This document shows, piece after piece, positions 25,201 to 38,142 of a stretch of DNA of 64,000 bases (positions are counted from its first letter, which is position 1; each line of letters opens with the position of its first letter). The notes under the pieces were generated by a model. That model ran no database searches. It worked only from the letters and a program-made list of their open reading frames with translations, and had not been told where the DNA came from. This DNA is from Sarcomyxa edulis (taxonomy: Eukaryota; Basidiomycota; Agaricomycetes; Agaricales; Mycenaceae): contig QUOL01000007.1 in assembly GCA_009761415.1 (NCBI GenBank), positions 1,364,001 through 1,428,000 of the forward strand, written 5' to 3'. The position numbers and the translations under genes are program-made.

Positions 25201-26214
25201 CAGGACCTTGAGCGGACGCGAAAGGCTATTAATGTTCAGCTCGCGGAATTCGATGGTGTGAAGAAGTCGCTCATGCGAGATCTGCAGAATCGTTGTGAGA
25301 AGGTTCGTTTGGTTTTTTCTTTTCTTCCACTTTCCTTCATAATACCGGATTCACTGATATCGTTCTTTTTCGATGACTTTTTCTGTCTTTAGGTTGTTGT
25401 ACTAGAGATCCAGCTCGACGAGATCAAAGAGCAGTACAACAATGTCATTCGTAATAGCAACAGCAAAGCTCAGCAGAAGAAGATGGCGTTCTTGGAGCGT
25501 AATCTAGAACAGTTGACTTTGGTGCAGAAACAGGTAAGCGTAGTTTTACTTTCGTCATTTGGATATGACCGTGAATCTGACGGTATCCGTGTGTCAATGT
25601 AGCTTGTGGACCAGAATTCCACTCTCAAGAAGGAGGCAGGAATCGCAGAACGCAAACTCCTGGCTCGTAACGAGCGGATACAGAATCTGGAGGCGTTGTT
25701 GCAGGATGCGGACCGCAGATTGTCGGTGCAGAACCAGAAGTTCGAGGCTCAGCTGCAAGCTGTCAAAGAGAGATTGGACCAAGCGCGAGGTGAGTTCATC
25801 TCTCTGTCGTCATCGTTGTCATTTCCTTTCTAACCGTGGCTCCTTGTTTCCCTTCCAGCGCAAAAAGCTGCCGCGTCGTCTCCGTTGAACTTTGGTCGTA
25901 TTGCTAAGCCCTTGAGAGGTGGAGGGGGTGCTCCTACAGGTAACAGCCCGGTGCCCATATCCGGAGGTGGCGGATCTGCCAACCCTCTGGCTAGATTGCA
26001 GAACGAAGAGGGAGGGTAAGTTGTTCATCTGTCAACCTCTCATTTCAAATACTCATGGTTCTTTACCCCAATTGTGTACTTCCTCTTGCTATGTTCCCAC
26101 CATCTTACAGCTCTGGTAAGTTGCTCTCTTGACTTGCTCCAGATTGTTCTAGTGCTGATCCCCGAACTCTAATTCATAGCCAAACGTGCCTCATGGTTCT
26201 TCAACTCTCGATGA
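22265..26214 (+). CDS. Kinesin-1 heavy chain (conventional kinesin, KHC)
   Basis: Plus-end microtubule motor for vesicle and organelle transport in hyphae. The start at 22265 gives the short [13 protein letters not shown]-terminus typical of fungal KHC. Motor motifs assembled over small exons are GQTGSGKT near 22,705, ESSRSH near 23,217, [13 protein letters not shown] near 23,310 and the neck-proximal LGTLRFG near 23,620. A stalk of long coiled coils follows from about 24,000, interrupted by an alanine run. The C-terminal tail is a short Gly/Pro-rich region ending in [10 protein letters not shown], as in fungal KHCs. At least a dozen introns were seen; the penultimate coding exon is only five bases (26,111-26,115), needed to join the tail in frame. 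About 970 residues, normal for fungal KHC. Confidence 0.95.
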
Positions 26215-27449
26215 ACAATCTTACCTTGCACTTTAGATTTGCGCAGTCGTCTTCTGTTTTCCCTCTACATCTAAGTACTTACCACATACCCACTTCTGTA
26301 TCTCACTCCATCGCATCTACCATCTGTTTTTTCCTAATGCACTATCTTCCGCCCGTGGATACACGCCACAAAAACGTTAACAGACACGCGAGCGCTCTTG
26401 GAGGTGAAGGGTCGAGAAGATAACCGTGATTGGTTACAGAGATGTTTGGAAAGTTTTTGAGAAGCATATACATTTCCGCCAGTTCAGGCGAGAGTTGGGA
26501 CGGGGGTCGCCAGACAATCCTTGCACTCCTGTTGATAACACGTATATTTCTTTCGAGTAGAACGGGGCTACCACATGTTCCGCGATTTACCGATAGTCGG
26601 TGAGTGCAAGAATGTAGACTCTATATATACGGCCTCACCGGGCAGACGGGGTTCATAAAAATTAACTGGATCACACCCCTCAACAACGACGATATCTCTT
26701 GGCCAGGGTCAACACGCCAGTGTCGAACGGTACGATATTCGAGAAATGATTTTTCGTGTAGGCACTTTGTACTCTAAGTGGCCTCAAAGTCTCTAAAAGT
26801 AAAGATACATAGACGTCATGACCCGCCTTTGTTGGTGTGATTCCTTTCAAAAAGAAGCTCGAGAAGATCAAAGTTGCTAAGAAGGGTAGGAAGCGACGGG
26901 GACCTAGGCAGTGCAAGTGACGGACGCAATAAATTGCGGCCGCTTACGATCCAGGGGCCACCCGCCCTTCCAGTTTCAGTTCAGCGGAATCAAATTCCCG
27001 ATGGCAAGACCTCAGCTCTCGTAACTAATCCCTTTTTTCGGTTTTCCTCTATTCGGGCGCGATAGTTCGTCGTCGCATTGCCCTTTCTTTCGTTCCATCG
27101 AGCTGAGAGGAAAGTGTGTGGTGTCAGTTCGGAGCAGCAGCGCACTAATCCCTGTAAGTCGCGTCTTCCCAGGTTCATCCTCGTTCAACCTAGTTCCTAC
27201 GCGTCCGACTTTGGTTTCTACCCCCTCAAGTCGCGTCAGATACCATCTTCTCCCTGCTTTGTCCATATATCTGTGTTTTTACTGGGGCTAACGGATTTGC
27301 CGTGTTTAGGTCGATACATTCAAAAGCTTTGTTTACAAATTCTCATAATTCTCTTCGTTTTCTGTGAGTCACTCCATCTTCTTCTCTGGAGACCTCGTCT
27401 GACCTCTTCTTGTCTCTTGCTAGACATATATTTAGTATCATTTCTTTGA
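26215..27449. other. Intergenic, kinesin-1 3' end and Pumilio gene 5' leader
   Basis: 1.2 kb without a gene I can support. A 78-codon open frame on the minus strand (26680-26916) has no recognisable domain. The part after about 27,060 is pyrimidine-rich and probably the promoter and untranslated leader of the Pumilio gene, which may include a leader intron. Confidence 0.4.
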
Positions 27450-30400
27450 ATGTCGGCTCATAATACGGGGGATTCTTCGCGCAAGCCCTCAGGCTCTTCA
27501 ACACACTCTGGAACACATTCCCCTAATAGCTCACCGGGAAATGTACGTCGCAAAAACTTTTGTGGGTCTTCGGACTCAACTGAGCTCACTGTTCCCCCCT
27601 AGGCACAATCCCAAAGGAAGATAACCCCCAACTCTGCTGCAAATATGTTCGGTGTGGGGATGGGCAGCAGTAATGGACTCAAAGGACTTAATTCTGGCTG
27701 GCAGGTGTGCATATTTTTTTCGTCGGCCTTGTCTCAAGTTGAACTTTTGTTTTAGGTCTGGGGCTCTAACACTCCGTCCTCGAAGCGTAATGCATCTATC
27801 TCGTCAGCAACCAGCGCTACAGATTTGTCACCGGCTCAAGCTGACCCTAATTATCGTGCTAATTTGGGCGAAGGATGGACGCCTTCCCGACCGACTAGTG
27901 GGACGTGGGAGGATAGCAATGGTAGTCCACAGAAAAAAGACTATTCGCAACTGGTAAACTCCGGCTTCCTTTGTCACCCAATACATGTTTTGAGCTAATA
28001 AACCCGTCCAGCAGGACGCTCACTCCTCGCTAAGCCTCCATTCTGCTAGGCAACGCCAGGCTTTGTCCGCGCCAAGAATTGTAAGCGAAACATAGCCTAA
28101 TACATCGTCCGTCCCTCTCATGGATGTCTGTTACTAGGATGAGCGCCAAGGGGCGAAGAATACTCAGTATTCCCCTCAAAGATACGAGGGTCTGAACAAA
28201 GACTCTACTAATTCTCGTTACACGAGCTCTGCGTCGCCCACCAAGCCCTTCGGGTCTAATACGTATTCTAGCCAACAGCCGCTCCCTGGTCCTGGTGGAT
28301 TCGAGTCACTACAGGTCTCATCGGTCATTGACAACGATCTATCGCTTACACTACGAGGCATGGCAGTTGAAGACGACTATGGGCAACAGAGCCGTCAGCA
28401 GAACGGGCCGTCTAATAACTCTCAAGGTCAATCTAACGGCCAGATTCGACCAGGCCCTCCTATGCCTCAGCCTAGAGCACCTTACAACGCATATGGTCAA
28501 GATTATGCTTATTACTCTAATCCGCAACAGGCAAGGGACTCATATGCTGACTATGGCTACAGTTTCGACGCATACCGTGGTGAGTCTGACTCCTAATGGG
28601 TTTATTCGAATAAATCAATCAACCTGTAATATCAGCGCAGGGCATTCATCCTAATTCTGCGTCGGACATGCATCGACAGCCTGGTGTGTTCTACGACTAT
28701 GGCGTTGCGAACCGCCCAGGCTCTCAGTTCTTCTATCCCACTCAAACCATGATGTATCCTCCATCGTCGATGGTCACCCCGCAAATGCAGCCAGCCGTCC
28801 CGGCCACACTGGGCGACAAGAAACGCGAACTCCAGGTACCACCTCCATTTGTTCAAAGAGGCTATCATGCTCACCTTGCTTCAAAGTACAATATTCAACA
28901 GCAGATCGTGCCTCATAATTTGATGTATTCCTTAAGATCGAGTCCGTCGCCTCACCCTCAGGCATATGCAGCGGCCATGGATTATGGCTCACAGATGCCT
29001 GTCATGATGCCAGGAAACATGTATAGCCATAACCCACAAGGCCTGCCTGTATATCCTCAGGGCATGCGCCCTAACCGTCGTAATGAGGTCGCCGAGCCCG
29101 CTTTCGCTCTCCGTAGTCCGCTTCTCGACGAGTTCCGGGCCAACAAAGCTCGCAAGTGGGAACTGAGGGTGCGTGTATGATTGAGGATCTGATACTATAT
29201 TATTTCTGACCTATATTGATGTAGGACATCCTAGGCTACATAGTAGAGTTCAGCGGTGACCAGCACGGGTCTCGTTTCATACAGCAGAAACTCGAGAACG
29301 CCACTAGCGAAGAAAAGCAGCTAGTCTTCGATGAGATTGTGCCAGATAACACTCTTCAGCTGATCCAGGACGTGTTTGGGAATTATGTACGACATTTTTT
29401 TCAGTATGACTATTCCTTTGCGCTCCTACTCAACAAATATATTTTCAGGTCATTCAAAAGTTGTTCGAGCATGGAACTCAAGTACAGAAGACCCTTCTCG
29501 CAAACACTATGGAGGGACACATTCTCCCATTGTCCCTGCAGATGTACGGCTGTCGTGTCGTTCAAAAGGTGATGTTCTATGCTATTGTGAAATTTATTCG
29601 TTTCTCACCGTTCGAATATCAGGCCGTTGAATACATCCTACCGGAGCAGCAAGGCGCCTTTGTCAGAGAGCTTGACGCGCACGTACTTAAATGCGTGAAG
29701 GATGCCAATGGCAACCATGTCTGTCATTAAATCATTCACTCGTAATATTTGCTGATCCCATATTCAGGTTATACAAAAACTTATCGAACGCGTTTCTCCT
29801 GATCGTCTCGGCTTTGTTAACGCCTTCCGCGGGAACGTATATGATCTGTCTACCCACCCATATGGATGCCGCGTCCTGCAGAGATGTCTCGAGCATCTTC
29901 CGGAGGAGCACACGCGTCCTCTCATGGAGGAATTGCATCAGTATTGTATGAACTTGATGCAAGATCAATTTGGTGTGAGTAATGTAGTTTTCCATCATGT
30001 TGACGTCGACTAATTGACGCACTTTGACAGAACTATGTGATCCAATTCGTTCTTGAGCACGGTAAACCCCAAGATCGTGCTCTCGTTATGTCGAAACTGC
30101 ATGGACATATGCTCAAGATGGCACGACACAAATTTGCGTCTAATGTTTGCGAGAAAGCCCTCGTTACTGCCGATTCGGAGACCCGTCGGATACTCATCGA
30201 CGAAATAATGAATTCGAAACAGGACGGGGGCAGTCCGATTGTTACTATGATGAAGGATCAGTTCGCTAGTACGTCGAATTTTTCTTCTCGAAAACATCTT
30301 TTTGACTATTTGTGTGGCGTGATAGATTATGTCCTCCAACGTGCACTTGCTGTCGTTGAAGGTGACCAAAAAGAGGCGCTGATCAATCAGGTCAGGCCCC

Positions 30401-30594
30401 AGCTTGTGAGCATGAGAAGATATTCCAGTGCGTACAGCAAACATCTCACTTCGAGTACGTGTCAACTCCATCTCTTCATTAAATTTATCTCTTCTCATGT
30501 CGATATCTCAGTTGAGCGTCTGCTCGAGAAGTTCCCAGTCTCTCAAACAGAATACGCACGCGCTCATGCCACCCCGACTCGCACACTCAATTAA
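27450..30594 (+). CDS. Pumilio-family (PUF) RNA-binding protein
   Basis: Sequence-specific binder of 3' untranslated regions that represses or relocalises mRNAs; the closest type is Puf3/PUM1. The start at 27450 opens a long low-complexity N-terminal half (Ser, Asn, Gln, Tyr, Pro-rich), spread over about seven small exons. The RNA-binding domain begins near 29,100 with [13 protein letters not shown] and contains eight PUM repeats. Recognition triads are visible as [49 protein letters not shown] and ANYVLQR, the order expected for a Puf3/PUM1-type consensus (UGUANAUA). Several repeats are completed only by splicing, for example the last asparagine at 30,268/30,325. It ends at 30594 with about 870 residues. 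Confidence 0.94.
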
Positions 30595-31079
30595 TAGCTG
30601 TCACTCGTTTCCAAATGGACACTCTGCTCATCAACCCCTGCTCTACGTTCACATCCAGCAATACTGTTATAATTTCGCAATACTCGTCTCTTCTCTCTGC
30701 ACTGTCGCACTATGGTTTTCGTAATTACCGCCGTTCATTCTACTTGGATAATAGGCATAATTTTGCTGTCGATCTTTTTTCTTGTCGCTACTCGTACTTT
30801 TACTGGCCGTTTAGTTACCCTGCATTCTTTCCAGTCTTTACCCCGTCATACACCATACATCATATACCATATATACTGCATTCTAATGATTATTTCGGAA
30901 TTTTGTTCTCGACATGTGGAAGCGAAGAGCACCAGCGCAAGTTGATCAGTTAATACGTGGTCACATCGTCGAAATAGCCGTGCGGTGGGAGCTACACCGA
31001 GTTTCACTTACACCAAACACTCAGGCGACCCTTGGACTGCCCCCTACATTCCTCCAAGAAAATCTCTACGCTCTCACTA
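30595..31079. other. Intergenic between Pumilio gene and SEC16
   Basis: 485 bp with the 3' end of the Pumilio gene and the SEC16 promoter. AT-rich around 30,840-30,900. No other feature seen. Confidence 0.5.
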
Positions 31080-34000
31080 TGAGCACCGTAGAGGCTGCTG
31101 CCTCTCTGTTCGGCGCAGACGACCCCGCGGCAGACCCGTTCGCAACCCTGGGGGCCGACACGACTTCACCGTCGGCGAACGACGACCTTCTCGAAAACCC
31201 GGGACAACCTGATGTTTCTCAAATCTTCGACACGATACCAGATAGTTCCAATCTATTTGACGCCGAGGTCCCATCTGTACAAGAGGTGTCGCAATTTCCT
31301 TCTGAACCAACCACTCATGACGTCTATTCGTACGATTCCTCGGCCTATTCGCAGAGCTCGAACACAAGCTATTCCAATGATGTTCCAGCGCAGGGATTAT
31401 ACGACGAGCATAGTCAATGGCCTTCAAATGGGCAGCCAGTGATGCAACACAGCTCCTCTGGTGAGTCCATGTTTCGTACCACTTGGCTGCCTACTGAAAG
31501 AGAACACCTGATAACCAGCGTATTCCAACACTAGTTCTCTCGTACAGTCTAGTAGTTATGACCCGTACGCCCCGAAGCAGGACTATACAACTTCTCAATC
31601 TTCCACTAACAGTCAATCTCCGTATAATGCATACGTCGCGTCATCTCAGTCTTCAACACCATATACTACATCTTCCACTTTGAACCCACCGCAACCTCCA
31701 TACAGTCCATACAGTCCATCGACTACAACTTCGCAGCTCGGCTCGTCGTATCCATCCGCTATTCAAACCCCCTATGGAGCTAGTCTAGAAAGGACTGCCG
31801 TAGCTCCCCCTCCTCCTCCTACAGGCTCCGCCATCAATCGCCCAAAAGTATATAACGCTTATGATCCTCCGTTTCCTACGACAAAAGCCTCCAAGCGTGG
31901 TGCACGTCATGGAGCCGCTGTAGCAGTTCAGCAGCAATACTCTGCTTATGATGCATACGCTCAACCAACCTCTCCCCCTCCCCCTCCTCCAGCCCGTTCT
32001 CCGTCTATTGGGACGTACGGATCACCTACGTATTCCCAATCCTCGCGCTTGCCTGACGTCTACTCCCAAACTGCTGACGGAAGCATCGAGATAGCACATG
32101 ATTCTTGGAATAATGGGACGCCTAGTTCTGTCCCCATCGGTCAGATCACCGATGCCTATGGTAGCTATGGTCCAGATCCTGGCTACCCTCTGAGTAAGAC
32201 AGGAAACGTGATATCGGAAGCCGTTTCGTCAAGTGGATATGCCTCGGCCTCGGCGTCACCTTACCAGCCTTTCAGCGCCATTTCCAACGACCATTCACAA
32301 AGAGATGTCGGTTCGTCTGACCTCTCGTCACAATCTACGAACGGTTCATCATCTCCCAGTCACGGTTATGACCCGCACGTGTATACGTCCCCGCCATTAC
32401 CTGCTGCTACCGAATCTGATACACGCGCATCTCCACCATACAATTCTTCAGCCAACGGAGAGAGTGACATACCAAGTAACGCGTCTTACCCCACATCTGC
32501 TTTCGCGGGTGGCGAGGATGTACCCAGTTCATACAGCCCCAATTTCAAATCTCCGCCGCTACAAGCGTACGCATTCTCTAGTAATTCGATTGCGTCTCAG
32601 TTTACAGGTACAGCAAGAGCTTCGTCTCCTGGTTCCTTGTCACTGCATTCCCCCAGCTCGAAAGAGATCAGGCCCTCTGCACCTCCTAGACGTAACACGA
32701 ATACCTATGTTCCTCAAACGTCTGTGGAAAGATCCTCGTCTCCTAGTCTAAATCGCGGGGCTAAAAGCCCTTTACCTCAGGTGGCTGCCACTGACTCATA
32801 TCCTCGCACGTCTTATGAAAGTGACCGGGTATCATCTCCTGCTGCGTCTATTCGTTCTCTGAATGGATCTGGATCGAGGGCTGATCCATACACCCCAAAC
32901 ATACCTCAGTACGGCGTCAACGGGTACGAGCCTCCAGCGCTTGACCGAACCTCTTCTCCAGGATCATTTTCAATTCGTTCGAACGGATCACAAGCATCAA
33001 ACCAATATGCCCCCCCTCCAAAGAACTCCTACGGCCGACCCAATCGATCTATGTCAAACAGCTCCGCCTTCTCCTCGGCTTCTCTTGGTCCAGAAGATAT
33101 ATATGCTCCTTCTCACCCCGGCCGTCAACAACCCAGCGAGACGTCAGACTACGGAAGCTATACGTCGCGATACAACTACTCCGGTATTCAGGAGAATTCA
33201 TCGTATGTCAAAGCGTACGATATACCCGCATCACAGGAATTGACTGTTACCAAATCTCCTCGAGCTCCGTATGCTCCCTCGCCTTCGTTATTGGGTTCCA
33301 ATGATCCCTTAGGACGGACAGCTGCCCGCGTTCCTATCTTCAGTTTTGGCTGCGGGGGAAAGTTGGTCACTTGTTTCCACGGTGCCTCTTCGTTGAATAC
33401 AGGGTTTGACGTAGCGCTCTCGTCACGAAACTCCACTGGTATCCATATCCGAGTTTTAGACCAGCTCATCCCAGATTCCGCTCTGAATAGCTCAGCGGCT
33501 TCCTTTCCCGGACCATTGTTCGCTGATCCTGGTACTCCGACCACGAGTCTTGTACGCACTGGTGTCGCAGCACAGACCAAGACAAAAAAAACTCGGGTAG
33601 TGACATATCTAGGAGAACGCGAGGATGAAATATCTCGTGGAATCAGTTATCTCCACGTGGGGACTGCTGACAGACGACAAGCGGAAGGGAAACTTGTTCT
33701 TGTGCGGTTATTGAAGGTGATGGTTGAGAACGATGGCCGACTGACAGGAACGTAGGTGTATCTTGCAAGTCGTCTCTTAGCGATGTACTGATACTTTTCG
33801 TAGCCCACAAATTGACAAGGCAGTTCGTTCCGCGTTGGTCCCGAGACTATACACTTCTATAGATGGCCTACCTAATGATTCATCCGTCGCATCACCACCG
33901 ATGGGGTTTTCTTCGCTCGCAGATACTCATTCTCCCATGTCTGACCTTGCGGCTATTCCCTATCCTGGCCTTCCGAGACAAAACACCGAATCAAGTGAAA

Positions 34001-36589
34001 TCCCAATTGCAGTCTCCACGCTTCGTCCATCTGCTCTACAGAAGATTCAGGAATTCTTACTTCGAGGGGAACGGCGGCAGGCCTATCACTATGCTCTGGA
34101 TGAGCGCTTATGGGCACACGCCATGGTGATTGCGAGTAGCATCGACAAAGAGGCTTGGAAAGAAGCTGTCAATGATTTCCTCAAAACTGAACTGGGCGTG
34201 AAGGACGATGCCACTAGTCGGCCTACGCATTTACGTGCTACTGGTGGAATTCCAGCTTCTGCGGTCAACGGCCGAGAAGGGCTAAGGGCGGCTTACAGTT
34301 TGTTTTCTGGTCAAGGTGCAGCTGCAGGTAAGCTTCTGCCCTGTCTTCCTCGTACTGATGCTTAAGTCCGGTCAGTCCAAGAATTAGTTCCTCAAAACCT
34401 GTTAGCACGAGCGACTGGACTCGCCGCTCCCGTATCGCACCTGACTCCGATGACTCCAAACTTCCAAGCGCCATCATCTTCCGTAAGTATCCCGGTTGAG
34501 ACTCTATCCGGCTGGGCAGAGACTACCGCCATGATGCTTTCGAGTCCTTTGACTCTTGAGACATCGTCTGCTCTAACTGCACTAGGTGATCAATTGCTGT
34601 CGAATCAATGGATCGAAGCTGCACATGCCTGGTCAGTTGTCAAGGTTTCTCTCGAAAACTTTCATCCTGATCCTCGTCCATCCCAGTTATCTATTGGCCC
34701 CTCAGACGTCGCCTATGGGAGGTGTTGGTAATCCAACTGCTCGCATTGTCCTGCTGGGCTCTCGTAGTCCTCAGATATGGCCAGGCTTCTATAAAGATCC
34801 TGATCCGTTCATCTTTTCGGAAATTGTTGAATTTGCACTATCTCTTTCACCGACGCCGAAAGGACAAGACGTGTTCAACGGGTTACCTCATCTTCAAGTA
34901 TATCGTCTTGTCCGAGCTGCGTCTCTGGCAGAGATAGGTCAAGTTCAGTTGGCAAATAGGTCAGTGGCATTACATACCCATGGGACATTCAACTGATGGA
35001 ACATAAGATATTGCGAAGCTATCACCGCGTCTTCGAACCGTCCTTCACCCTACCTCACTGAGGTTTTCTTTGAGCAGCTCAAAGGTCTTACAGATCGACT
35101 CGTAGGCGCACCTCACGTCGATAAACCTGGATCATGGATTGGCGGTAAATTAAGCAAACCTAGTCTCGACACTATAGGAGGATGGCTAGAAGGTCGTTTC
35201 ACGAAACTCGTTACTGGTGACAGCGACTCGGCGACACCTCCTGAGGAAGAGTCTATCAAACCGGAAGAGCGCGCTTTCATGGGTCCATTCTCCCATTACA
35301 GTACCATCTCTTCAGCAACGCCATCTGCCAGGTCCTCCCCCCAGCCCTCAGTGATTAATCTCAATGTGCTTCCGCCTCCTCGAAGGACTGGTTCTGCCAT
35401 GGCACCTTCACCTCCACCCTCTCACGTCCAGATTGACCGAGCATCTTCCGCTATGGATTACATTCGCCGTAAGCCGTCCCCAGTGCCACGCATCTCCTCA
35501 GCTGGTGCTACCACCACCTCCTTCTCCCAATCACCGTCCTTTGGGCAGGCCATGTCCGACTATCCTGCCAATAATAATTATGGTTCGTTCCAGGACGAGA
35601 TGACACCTAGGCCTGCTCTGGATGGGAATGATCATGGTCAGGATGCTACCTGGTGGGGATCGAGTTCTTACGGCGAAGGTTCCGCTGCACAGACACCCAC
35701 CGCATCAACTTTCCTACACGTAGACGAAAATGCCGTCCCGTCATCTTCAAACGGATTCATATCCCTAATGGACCAGGCTTCCTATACAGTCACTCCTCAA
35801 TCCTCGTCTCCCGCAGGCCGTCATCAGTTTGACGATGAAGATGAAGAAGATCTCGGCTTTGGTAATTCTAAGCGGGGCCGTCCCTCCAAAAGTGGCGACG
35901 GAGAGCAGAAATCAGCTGTACCTCAAAAGACAGAGGAGCCCAAGGCTGCTGTGCCAGATAGACCTGGTGAGTAAAGTTCGGTTTTCCTCGAGCGAGTTGC
36001 TAATAAATATCCCAGAACTCAAAACTGCATCTACTGGGTCATGGATAAGTCGATGGTGGAAGCGAAGCGATTCAACGACTCCAGGACCAATCAAAGCCAG
36101 TCTTGGGGAAGAAACATCTTTCTATTATGACAAGGATCTCAAGCGTTGGGTAAACAAGAAGGCTAGTACTACGATTACTCCCCGGTCTTCATAATTAACT
36201 AATTGTGCGATGTCTCGTAGGCCGGCAGTGACGAACCCGCAAAACCTGCTCCTCCACCACCACCAAGAGCCCAAACAGCATCGCCGGGCATGACTGGCTC
36301 ACGACCACCACCGAGTGCCCATGCTGGTCCTCCTACTGGGCCACCTCCTCCGGCCAGGGCTGCGTCAGCTATCGATTTGAGTTCTTCACCTCCTAACAGA
36401 AGTGGAATGCGTGTGCGCTCCAACTTAGTTCCATCCCCATCGCCAGGCACAGAATCTGCCCCAAATACCCCGACAGGCTCAAGACTAGCACCATCAGGTC
36501 CGCCTCCAGGAAGGCCAAAGTCGCAAGCGTCGAAGAGGAATATTCGGAGCCGATATGTAGACGTTTTCCAGGAAGGGGCGCCAGCGTAG
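31080..36589 (+). CDS. SEC16: COPII coat assembly scaffold Sec16
   Basis: Sec16 organises ER exit sites and binds Sec13, Sec23, Sec24 and Sar1. The start at 31080 was chosen because the frame upstream does not resemble the family and this ATG opens an acidic ASLFGADDPAADPF segment. Residues to about 700 are disordered Ser/Pro/Tyr-rich sequence. The conserved central domain (about 33,290-33,755) opens with a FSFGCGGKLV motif. The helical ACE1 (Sec13-binding) domain runs to about 35,130 and includes FLLRGERRQAYHYALDERLWAHAMVIAS. The tail is disordered, with a conserved GSWISRWW..K motif and a W-V box near 36,040-36,170, and ends at 36589. At least six introns join in frame. About 1,700 residues, in the family range. 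Confidence 0.92.
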
Positions 36590-36824
36590 ACGTAGCTTGA
36601 CAGCGACATCTTTCAACTTATTGGATAATCTTTGGTGTACTTATTTTTCATTCTTGTCTCGTGGATCAAGCTTTAACCTAGAATTCATTCCTGAAGTCGA
36701 CAACAAATTCTAAGACTGTCTCAACCCGCATATGCGTATACATCGACAGTCAAACTAGTCTTTCTGCAGGCCTGGGTATGCCGGTGGACTTTTATTTTTA
36801 TTGCAACAAACGTTTTATACACAG

Positions 36825-38041
36825 CTACAGGAAGAGCTTGAATGGGTATCCTGTAAAACAGTCAATATATAGTTAACAGAAGAGAGTTCAAGAAGCATAC
36901 CTCTATTCTTTACTCTGAATAACGAAACAAGGATGGAGTAGATGATCATGATAACTGCGGTCCACAAATAGACCTGAGCCCTTTGTCTGACGGAAGACGA
37001 CTGGTACGGAATGATCACTATCAACATCAAAAAGGAAACCGCTAGAAGCCCGTCTGTATGGTGAAAGAATGGTCAGACGAATTTCATTCCTGTCGAAGAG
37101 GTTCTTACATATCATAGCGACGACTTGAGTTTCCTGGCCGTATTGGTTCTGATAGCCAGGGGCAATCCATTGTCCGTTTCCACCGGTGTATGGTGCGCCT
37201 CTGATGCGGGTAAACATGTAACCAGAAGTCATAACGAGAGATGTGAGTATCGTCCCAGCGGCCCAGACCCAGCGGTTCTGTAGAATGGGTGCTATGTAGC
37301 GAAGGACCAGAATGAAGCCAAGACCACCCGTGGCAATAGTGGCCCAGTGAGCCCAGTCAATAGGTGCTTTGTAGGGTATGGGGATAGGTGTGTGGTGCGA
37401 CAGACTCTCAGCGAGAGGTGCAGGATCAAAGCCACTACAAGATCATTTAGTATTGTCAGAAAAACAAGTGCAATTGTCCTGCTCACTGAGTGAAGTCATA
37501 TTTGAATGGCGTGGTACGACCATTGGGGCTTTGGCGAGGGCCTTCGGTAGCGGGGTACACATAGACAACTGGTGCCGATTGTAGCCCGAGCTGCGGAGCA
37601 TCCCAAGTTAGAGGTCGGAGGTACGGCTTATTTTCTCGCGCACCTTTTGGAACACTGTCTGACCATCGTCGAAATCCAAGCTAGCAAAGAAGTGGGTGTC
37701 ACGGTGTGCTTCGGGTGCATTTGCCCAGGCATTCGCTACGGTAGTATATGATGGGTCAAACTCTCTAAACAGAAGTTAAGAACTGGCAATTAAACAAGAG
37801 CACAGATCAATTCTGACCTGCAGGGACCACATCTGCGTTTCTTATCGAGTGCAGTAAATTGGACAGCCGCGGACCAGTTGCGGTTCGGGGAAGTAATTAA
37901 GTCGTATGTTTTTGAATCAAGCTTGATGAGGCCATTGCCAGCAGCGGCTAGATCAATGAGCTGCTGTTGAATGGGGTCTTTTGAAGCAGCCAAGGATAGA
38001 GGAATTGAGAAAAGAGCGAGGAGGAAAGCAAAGGACCTCAT
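36825..38041 (-). CDS. OST3: Oligosaccharyltransferase thioredoxin subunit Ost3/Ost6
   Basis: Subunit of the ER oligosaccharyltransferase whose lumenal thioredoxin domain holds acceptor proteins by mixed disulfides. The start at 38041 gives a clear signal peptide (MRSFAFLLALFSIPLSLAAS). The redox motif CGPC is completed across the first intron as RRCGPCREFDPSY. The thioredoxin fold continues with FASLDFDDGQ..F..LGL..AP. Four membrane segments follow from about 37,370. The last exon is short, encoding GYPFKLFL and stop at 36825. About 330 residues. Fungi have both Ost3 and Ost6; I use OST3 for the family and cannot separate them. Divergent from PIK1, convergent with SEC16. Confidence 0.9.
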
Positions 38042-38142
38042 GATGGTCGACGTGTAACTTGTAATTCGTCACGTTCGCGCTCTTGTGACATGTCACTCTA
38101 CTGCGTTGGGGATTTCGATTGTCACGGTTCTCGTTCCGTCCC
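38042..38142. promoter_or_regulatory. Very short divergent promoter, OST3 and PIK1
   Basis: Only 101 bp lie between the two opposed start codons. Leaders of both transcripts would overlap or be very short. A short palindrome TGACATGTCA lies near 38,085-38,094. Confidence 0.5.

Noticed and set aside
26680..26916. Minus-strand 78-codon frame between kinesin-1 and the Pumilio gene
   Set aside because: No family resemblance; basic residues and hydrophobic runs did not match any ribosomal or small conserved protein I could name.
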